From: an uncultured Sulfurovum sp.
GTDB taxonomy: Bacteria; Campylobacterota; Campylobacteria; Campylobacterales; Sulfurovaceae
Reading direction: 5' to 3'
Assembly (NCBI GenBank): GCA_902727895.1
Contig: CACVAP010000092.1
Coordinates: 1-64,000 of the forward strand
Length of the DNA: 64,000 nucleotides
Shown here: positions 58,741 to 64,000 of the stretch, one piece after another
How positions within the stretch are numbered: the stretch's first letter is position 1
Layout: each line of letters begins with the position of its first letter
Made by a program: the position numbers and the translations under genes
Notes under the pieces: generated by a model
The model's database searches: none
What the model saw: the letters and a program-made list of their open reading frames with translations, nothing else
Told to the model about the DNA's origin: nothing

Positions 58741-60837
58741 ATGCAAAATCTAATAACCCTACTAACGCAAAAAACAACCCTACAGAAAAATCAAATCACC
58801 AGTATTTTAAAACTTTTAGATGAAGGCTCAACCATTCCTTTTATTGCACGTTATCGTAAAGAAATGACAGGTGGTGCTTCTGATGATGAGCTTCGTGATT
58901 TTCATGAAGTTTATGTTTCAGCTAGACGTTTACTTGAACGTAAAGAAGAGATTTTAAAGCTTTTAGAAGAGCGTGAGGTTTTGACAGATGCTTTAAAAAT
59001 TGCCATTGAAGAAGCTTCTACTATGACAGCTTTAGAAGATATTTACCGACCATTTAAAGAAAAGAAAAATACTCGTGCTTCGGTAGCTATTAAAAATGGA
59101 TTAGAGCCTTTAGCAAACTTATTGCAGTCGGCTAAAATTTCTGAAAAAGAGTTTGAGTCTAAGGCAAGAACATTTGTTCATGGTACTATAAAATCTGTAG
59201 ATGATGCCATAAAAGGCGCAAAAGACATTGTGGCTGAACGTTTTTCAGATGCTCCTAAAGAGCGTAAAGTAGTCCGTGAGATGACGGAAAAACATGGTGT
59301 TTTAGAAACTAAAAAAGGAAAAGAGTTTGATGAGAATGGGGTTTACAAGAACTACAAAGAGCATTCTGAAAAAGTAGCTTTTGTTCCCTCTCATCGTTAT
59401 CTTGCGATTCGTAGAGCAGAGAAAGAAAAACAACTGTCTGTGAAAATAAGCATTGATTCTGAGCGATATTTAGAAATGCTGAAACGCTATAAACTTCGTG
59501 ACCATATGGGTTCGTCTAAAAACATTTTATTTGAAGCGTATAAAGATGGCTTTAAACGTTTGTTATATCCATCGATTGAGCGAGAAGTGGCTGGGGTGTT
59601 AAAGGAACAAGCAGACTTGGCAGCCATAAGCACTTTTGGAAAGAATTTAACACAGCTTTTTATGATTCCTCCTGTGACAGGTAAAGTACTTTTAGGGGCT
59701 GACCCTGCGTACAAAACGGGGTGTAAATTGGTGGTGTTGGATGAAAATGGGAAGTATTTGGATGATGCTCTTATATTTCCTACGCCTCCTAAGTCGGACT
59801 TTGAGGGTTCACGTAAAAAAGTTTTGGATTTGGTGAAAAAGTATGGGGTGAATGGGGTGGTCATAGGGAATGGAACAGCTTCTAAAGAGACTCAAGAGTT
59901 TTTTGCCAAGTTGAACAAAGAGTTAAATGGTGAGCTCAAATATACGGTGGTTTCAGAGGCTGGTGCATCGGTTTATTCGGCTTCTAAGATTGCATCAGAA
60001 GAATATCCTGACTTAGATGTTACGGTTCGTGGGGCGATTTCCATTGCAGGGCGTGTGCGTGATCCCATGGCAACGTTGGTGAAGATCGACCCAAAATCAT
60101 TGGGAATAGGGCAGTATCAGCATGATGTTGATCAAAAGTTGTTGGAACGAAAGCTTTATGAGGGTGTTGAGTCTTTGGTTAATACGGTTGGAGTAGATGT
60201 GAATTCGGCTTCGGCTTCTCTACTTGCATTTGTGGCTGGGGTTGGACCGAAGTTAGCTAAAAATATTGTCATCTATCGTGAATCTAATGGGGCGTTTAAA
60301 ACCAAAAAAGAGCTACTTAAAGTCAAAGGTTTAGGAGCGAAAGCTTATGAGCAGTTGGCTGGGTTTATCCGTATTCGTGAGGGTAAAAGCATTTTTGATA
60401 ACACAGGAATTCATCCTGAGAGCTATGCTGTGGCAGAGGCTTTAGAGAAACTTTCCGATACTTCCGATGTGAAAGCTTTGTCGGTGAAGTTAGGGGTTGG
60501 GGAAGTGACCATAGGGGACATACTTAAAGAGTTGGCTAAACCTGGGTTTGATCCTCGTGAAGCACTTGAAGCGATTCCTTTTAAAGATGATTTGACCGAT
60601 ATTTCGATGTTAAGAGAAGGAAGTATTGTCTCTGGGGTGGTACGAAACATTACGGATTTTGGTGCGTTTGTGGATATTGGGCTTAAAAATGATGGGATGA
60701 TTCATATTTCTAAGATGAGTGAGAAACGAATAGCTCATCCTTTGGAAGCTTTATCCGTAAATCAGTATTTGGCACGGGTTCAAGTTGTTTCTGTGGATAT
60801 GGAAAAACAAAAAGTTGGGTTGAGCTTGAAGTTTTAA
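58741..60837 (+). CDS. tex: Tex-family transcription accessory protein
   Basis: 698 residues of the Tex/Spt6-like family. The start region has TIPFIARYRKEMTGGASDDELRDF near 31-53. The RuvC/YqgF-like domain begins LGADPAYKTGCKLVVLD near 320. The HhH region is VGPKLAKNIVIYRES near 502, with a second HhH region near 570-620. The C-terminal S1 domain spans about 626-698 (GSIVSGVVRNITDFGAFVDIG). It binds nucleic acids and affects transcription; it is essential or virulence-linked in some species. Confidence 0.94.
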   Translation: MQNLITLLTQKTTLQKNQITSILKLLDEGSTIPFIARYRKEMTGGASDDELRDFHEVYVSARRLLERKEEILKLLEEREVLTDALKIAIEEASTMTALEDIYRPFKEKKNTRASVAIKNGLEPLANLLQSAKISEKEFESKARTFVHGTIKSVDDAIKGAKDIVAERFSDAPKERKVVREMTEKHGVLETKKGKEFDENGVYKNYKEHSEKVAFVPSHRYLAIRRAEKEKQLSVKISIDSERYLEMLKRYKLRDHMGSSKNILFEAYKDGFKRLLYPSIEREVAGVLKEQADLAAISTFGKNLTQLFMIPPVTGKVLLGADPAYKTGCKLVVLDENGKYLDDALIFPTPPKSDFEGSRKKVLDLVKKYGVNGVVIGNGTASKETQEFFAKLNKELNGELKYTVVSEAGASVYSASKIASEEYPDLDVTVRGAISIAGRVRDPMATLVKIDPKSLGIGQYQHDVDQKLLERKLYEGVESLVNTVGVDVNSASASLLAFVAGVGPKLAKNIVIYRESNGAFKTKKELLKVKGLGAKAYEQLAGFIRIREGKSIFDNTGIHPESYAVAEALEKLSDTSDVKALSVKLGVGEVTIGDILKELAKPGFDPREALEAIPFKDDLTDISMLREGSIVSGVVRNITDFGAFVDIGLKNDGMIHISKMSEKRIAHPLEALSVNQYLARVQVVSVDMEKQKVGLSLKF

Positions 60838-60841
60838 CATA

Positions 60842-60893
60842 AAAAAACAGATTAATATCTATTGTAATTTAACTTGAATAGATACTGTTTTTT
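60842..60893 (+). terminator. Bipartite terminator after tex
   Basis: AAAAAACAG (60842-60850) pairs with CTGTTTTTT (60885-60893), and TATCTATT (60856-60863) with AATAGATA (60877-60884), a 17-bp stem with one 5-base bulge and a T tail. Confidence 0.8.
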
Positions 60894-60987
60894 AGCTTAT
60901 AAGAGTTGGCTTAAAGGATGAGGTATTTCTTTTTTAGCTTATGACACCTATGTATATTAATGCTTCTTTGAGTATTATTTATCTTAA

Positions 60988-60993
60988 TATAAT
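60988..60993 (+). promoter_or_regulatory. -10 box before the ciaB-like gene
   Basis: TATAAT 22 bases before the ATG, with AGAAGGA just before the start. Confidence 0.55.
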
Positions 60994-61014
60994 ACTCTAT
61001 AGAAGGATTCTCTT

Positions 61015-62844
61015 ATGCAAGAAAAATTTATGCAAGACTTACAAAGAATATACGATGAACTTCAAGTTAGACAAGCATCATTAAATGATTATTATCAGCT
61101 CTTAACTGGAGAGCATCAAGAAGCTGCTTTGGTAGTGGAAGAGTTCTTAGCACAAATGGAACTTCCTATTACTGCTGAAACGCAGATGGCAGCTTTGACC
61201 CGTGTAGTAAATTTGAGAGAAGATGCTTTAGAGCAAGTTTTTCAAAAAGAAGGTTTTTCTGAAGAGAAAATAATAGAGAAAAAAGAGTTGGCTTACTTGT
61301 TCGTAAAAGCCATGCATTTGAGTCGTCATGAATATTTGATAGGCTGGATAGAGTATGAAAACCTTTTAACCCCTTTTTACCAGAAACTTTTAGAAGGTGT
61401 TCACTTGATTGGTGAAGTCATGAGTAATTGGCAGTCGGCGTGGACAGCTAAGATTATTAATGGGGTAAATCGTGATTTACTAAATGAATACAATGGTGAT
61501 GAGCAAGCGATTTTTAAAATGTTAAGAGAGAAGAATTTATTAGATGTTGATCCACTTGGAGAAGTTGGTGACCGTTGTTACTCTGTCTTAGAAAAAGATA
61601 GTCAGGGAGAATATCGTGCTGTAGCTTATTCTGTAGCATTTCCTTCTGAAGTGGCTGAGTTGGTTTCTACTATTGAAGACTTATTAGAAGAACTTTCAAT
61701 GTTAGAAGACAAGGTATTTGAGCAGAAAAGTGAATGGGTTAATTATTTCATTGCTCTTAAAAGAGCATTTGCTCAACCTCAGCCAAGAAAACTTATTGGA
61801 TATTGGGCTGATGTGGACAGGGCTTGGATGCGTATTACGACACCTCTTCAAATTGGACATCCTTTAGAGTATTATGAAGATCACTTTAGAAAAGCTGTGG
61901 CATTAGAATGGGATTTACGAATTGTTAATCCTAAGCTACAAAGTTCTTCAAATACAAGAGAAAGTATAAAAGAGTTTTCTTCTAAACTTGCAGAAAATAT
62001 TGAAGGTGAAGTTGAAGAGACCATTGCTAAAAATATGAATCAAGTAGATGAAACGCAGCTTTATATAGGACAGCCTGTATTGTACTATGGTGCTGAACTG
62101 AATGGACTTTTTTCTGCACAAGTTGTTCCCAATGATGAACAGGTATCAGCTGAACTTGGTAAAAAAATCTTTGCTTATGCAGATTTTGTGATGGAAAATA
62201 AAAAAGCAAAACCAATCATGCAACTTTCGGTAGATACTTTTGGTTTAGAATTTGTGGAAGAACAACGCGAATTGATTGAAAAAAGACCTGAACTTTGGCA
62301 AAATGTTTATGATGTTTCAACCATTGGACATGAGTTTGGACATGTGTTGTGGATAGACTCAGATACAGAAAGCACGATGAATAAAAGTGGTCAATTTAAA
62401 AACATAGAAGAGTTTAAAGCAACAGCTGGTGGACTAATGGCATTTTTTGAGAATGAAGATGAAGCACTTAAAAGACATATGGTTGATGATTTAGTTTCTC
62501 GCTCAGTAGGCTTAATGGCTTGGAGAGAAGTGGGGGAGGTATTACCTTACTATTGTGAAGGGTTGATTCATTTAAATATTTTATTTGGCTCGGGTATGAT
62601 TACTTATGAAGATAAAATTGAGATACATTATGAAAAGTATGATGTAATGAAAGAAGCTTATGTTGAAGCTTATACTACTTTAGCACAACATTATATTGAT
62701 AGAGAAGATGCCTCTGTGTATTTAGAAAAGTATACACAAAAAAGAGAAGGGGTATATTTACCGTCTAATACAAAGATAGTTGATTTTGTTGAAAATTTTT
62801 ATGCGCAATATAAACTTATAGGTCAGAAAGTTTATACGGCTTAG
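61015..62844 (+). CDS. CiaB-like protein with zincin motif
   Basis: 609 residues, close to the 610 of Campylobacter CiaB, and resembling that family in layout; I give this with moderate certainty from memory only. The visible catalytic-type motif is STIGHEFGHVLW near residue 440, a textbook HExxH zincin core. A downstream acidic segment (FKNIEEFKATAGGLMAFFEN) may supply a third ligand. It has no signal peptide. In Campylobacter the protein is linked to host-cell invasion; in a free-living relative a peptidase role is more likely. Confidence 0.6.
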   Translation: MQEKFMQDLQRIYDELQVRQASLNDYYQLLTGEHQEAALVVEEFLAQMELPITAETQMAALTRVVNLREDALEQVFQKEGFSEEKIIEKKELAYLFVKAMHLSRHEYLIGWIEYENLLTPFYQKLLEGVHLIGEVMSNWQSAWTAKIINGVNRDLLNEYNGDEQAIFKMLREKNLLDVDPLGEVGDRCYSVLEKDSQGEYRAVAYSVAFPSEVAELVSTIEDLLEELSMLEDKVFEQKSEWVNYFIALKRAFAQPQPRKLIGYWADVDRAWMRITTPLQIGHPLEYYEDHFRKAVALEWDLRIVNPKLQSSSNTRESIKEFSSKLAENIEGEVEETIAKNMNQVDETQLYIGQPVLYYGAELNGLFSAQVVPNDEQVSAELGKKIFAYADFVMENKKAKPIMQLSVDTFGLEFVEEQRELIEKRPELWQNVYDVSTIGHEFGHVLWIDSDTESTMNKSGQFKNIEEFKATAGGLMAFFENEDEALKRHMVDDLVSRSVGLMAWREVGEVLPYYCEGLIHLNILFGSGMITYEDKIEIHYEKYDVMKEAYVEAYTTLAQHYIDREDASVYLEKYTQKREGVYLPSNTKIVDFVENFYAQYKLIGQKVYTA

Positions 62845-62846
62845 AA

Positions 62847-63407
62847 TTAGCGAATAACTGCAAGTTTAATAAAGTCACAGAGACATCTAAACTCACGGTT
62901 TTTTGTTAGATGTTTCATATATTGGGCATAAGTCATATTCTTTTCATTAAGATGGGTTTCCAAGAAGTTGATTGCCGAATCAATGTCCATTTCATGTTCT
63001 ATTTTTGAAAGAGTTTTGTAAAGTATTTCAATTTCTTTAATTACTTTATCAGGTGCTTGCTTTCCATAGGAAACATAGGAAATGACTTTGTTATCTCTGT
63101 CCTTCTGAGGTTTAATAGTAATAAGTGTCCAGTAATATTTACCCAGATTAGTTTGATTTTTTATGACAGCTTGAATAGGGAGACCTTGTTCAATGATAGT
63201 CCAAATAAGCCGAAAGATAGTTTTAGGCATATCTGGGTGACGTACAATACTATGTGGTTGTTGAATAATCTCAGAATTTTTAAAGTCATTAACTTCTAAA
63301 AATGTTGGGTTACAGTAAATTATATTTCCTTCAGTATTTGTACGACTAACAATAATTTGTTGTGTGGCACACTTAATTTCATGGTTTACTTTTTTTAATT
63401 TACTCAT
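62847..63407 (-). CDS. PAS-domain sensor-like protein (Aer-type)
   Basis: 186 residues. A PAS domain of the Aer/FAD-type covers about 17-125: VSRTNTEGNIIYCNPTFLEVNDF, then PHSIVRHPDMPKTIFRLIWTII, a classic PAS signature, and GKYYWTLITIKPQKD. The remaining 60 residues are helical with no output domain, so it is likely a redox or energy sensor that signals through a partner. It converges on the ciaB-like gene two bases away. Confidence 0.85.
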   Translation of the reverse strand: MSKLKKVNHEIKCATQQIIVSRTNTEGNIIYCNPTFLEVNDFKNSEIIQQPHSIVRHPDMPKTIFRLIWTIIEQGLPIQAVIKNQTNLGKYYWTLITIKPQKDRDNKVISYVSYGKQAPDKVIKEIEILYKTLSKIEHEMDIDSAINFLETHLNEKNMTYAQYMKHLTKNREFRCLCDFIKLAVIR

Positions 63408-63477
63408 ATAGATTACCTTTTAGTATAAAAAATATATATTATTTTAATATTATACTTTGTTAGTAATTATTAGAAGT

Positions 63478-64000
63478 TTAAATATCTAGGCTTAATTCAA
63501 TTGGACAATGATCACTCCCTAGCACTTGGTCTAAAATATCAGCAGAGATAATTTTGTCTTTTAAATCATCTGAGACAAAAAAGTAGTCAATTCTCCACCC
63601 TACATTTCTAGTTCTAGCTCCTGCACGGTATGACCACCATGAATAACGTTCAGTAGCATCTTCACCATGCATATGTCTAAAAGTGTCAACATAGCCAGCA
63701 GCTAACAGTTTGTCCATCCATTCACGTTCCATGGGTAAAAATCCTGATGTTTTCTCATTGGCTTTTGGACGTGCAAGGTCAATGGCTGTATGAGCTGTGT
63801 TGACATCTCCACAAACGATGATGGATTTTCCTTCTTGCTTCAATGTGTTAATATGTTCTAAAAAACGGTCATAAAATGCCATTTTATATTCTAAGCGTTC
63901 GTCGTTACGTTGTCCATTCGGAAAGTAAACATTGAAGTAAGCAATATTATCAAAATGATATTCATTAATACGTCCTTCACTTAAAATATCTACGCTTGGA
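63478..64000 (-). CDS. xth: Exodeoxyribonuclease III (C-terminal part, runs off the window)
   Basis: Partial gene, about 174 codons of the C-terminal part; the start lies beyond 64000. The EEP-fold motifs are SIIVCGDVNTAHTAIDLARP (catalytic Asp-x-Asn), YSWWSYRAGARTRNVGWRIDYFFVS and the terminal LGSDHCPIELSLDI with the catalytic Asp-His. Upstream of the first of these the frame continues as IAYFNVYFPNGQRNDERLEYK. It is an AP endonuclease in base-excision repair. Confidence 0.93.
   Translation of the reverse strand, partial: PSVDILSEGRINEYHFDNIAYFNVYFPNGQRNDERLEYKMAFYDRFLEHINTLKQEGKSIIVCGDVNTAHTAIDLARPKANEKTSGFLPMEREWMDKLLAAGYVDTFRHMHGEDATERYSWWSYRAGARTRNVGWRIDYFFVSDDLKDKIISADILDQVLGSDHCPIELSLDI

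Overview
The window is a piece of a low-GC bacterial chromosome that looks like Campylobacterota (Epsilonproteobacteria), most like the free-living Sulfurovum/Sulfurimonas/Arcobacter side. The grounds are a separate rpoB and rpoC, a Campylobacter-type desulforubrerythrin, a CiaB-like protein, a Peb4-like periplasmic isomerase, Aer-type PAS proteins, and TATAAT -10 boxes without clear -35 boxes. This assignment is inference from gene content; no 16S or tRNA gene is present.

Layout. 1-11330: the ribosomal/RNA polymerase operon rplK-rplA-rplJ-rplL-rpoB-rpoC, with structured leaders or attenuators in nearly every intergenic gap. 11366-12338: three small genes (CPxCG protein, lipoprotein, unknown). 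12431-15680: the str operon rpsL-rpsG-fusA with a hairpin leader, a possible S7-type junction and a good terminator. 15954-23235: a 2164-residue secreted multidomain surface protein followed by a small outer-membrane beta-barrel. 23299-29130: hisH, hisA, prmA and ftsH. The his genes are split by an AT-rich two-gene cassette coding for an OLD/AAA-type ATPase and a TOPRIM-like protein. This resembles two-gene anti-phage systems such as PARIS and is the best candidate here for an undescribed system.

29127-35259: pxpCBA (5-oxoprolinase) on the minus strand, divergent from a TRAP transporter dctPQM, then a TetR regulator with a short leader ORF. Together they suggest uptake and hydrolysis of a small carboxylate, perhaps 5-oxoproline. 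35271-44400: accessory genes (periplasmic thioredoxin, ArsI/CadI-like VOC protein, SagB-type oxidoreductase, flavin-split-barrel protein, M48 protease, TPMT, GyrI-like protein, HD protein), a broken Y-family polymerase and a cold-shock gene with a long leader. 44478-48344: ispA-like prenyltransferase, transketolase and a parvulin. 48491-51165: oxidative-stress genes (desulforubrerythrin, peroxiredoxin-like, DsrE-like, ferritin-like). 51155-54944: YajR-like MFS transporter, rdgB, an unknown gene, ywbE and a yheT-like hydrolase.

54945-58740 is a small accessory island. Two AAA_14/DUF4143 ATPases flank a higBA toxin-antitoxin pair, near-perfect palindromes sit at two of the promoters, and GC-rich repeat-like scraps lie at both edges. 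58741-64000 returns to tex, a ciaB-like zincin, a PAS protein and the 3' part of an exonuclease III gene that runs off the window. Nothing in the window looks like CRISPR, an insertion sequence, rRNA or tRNA.
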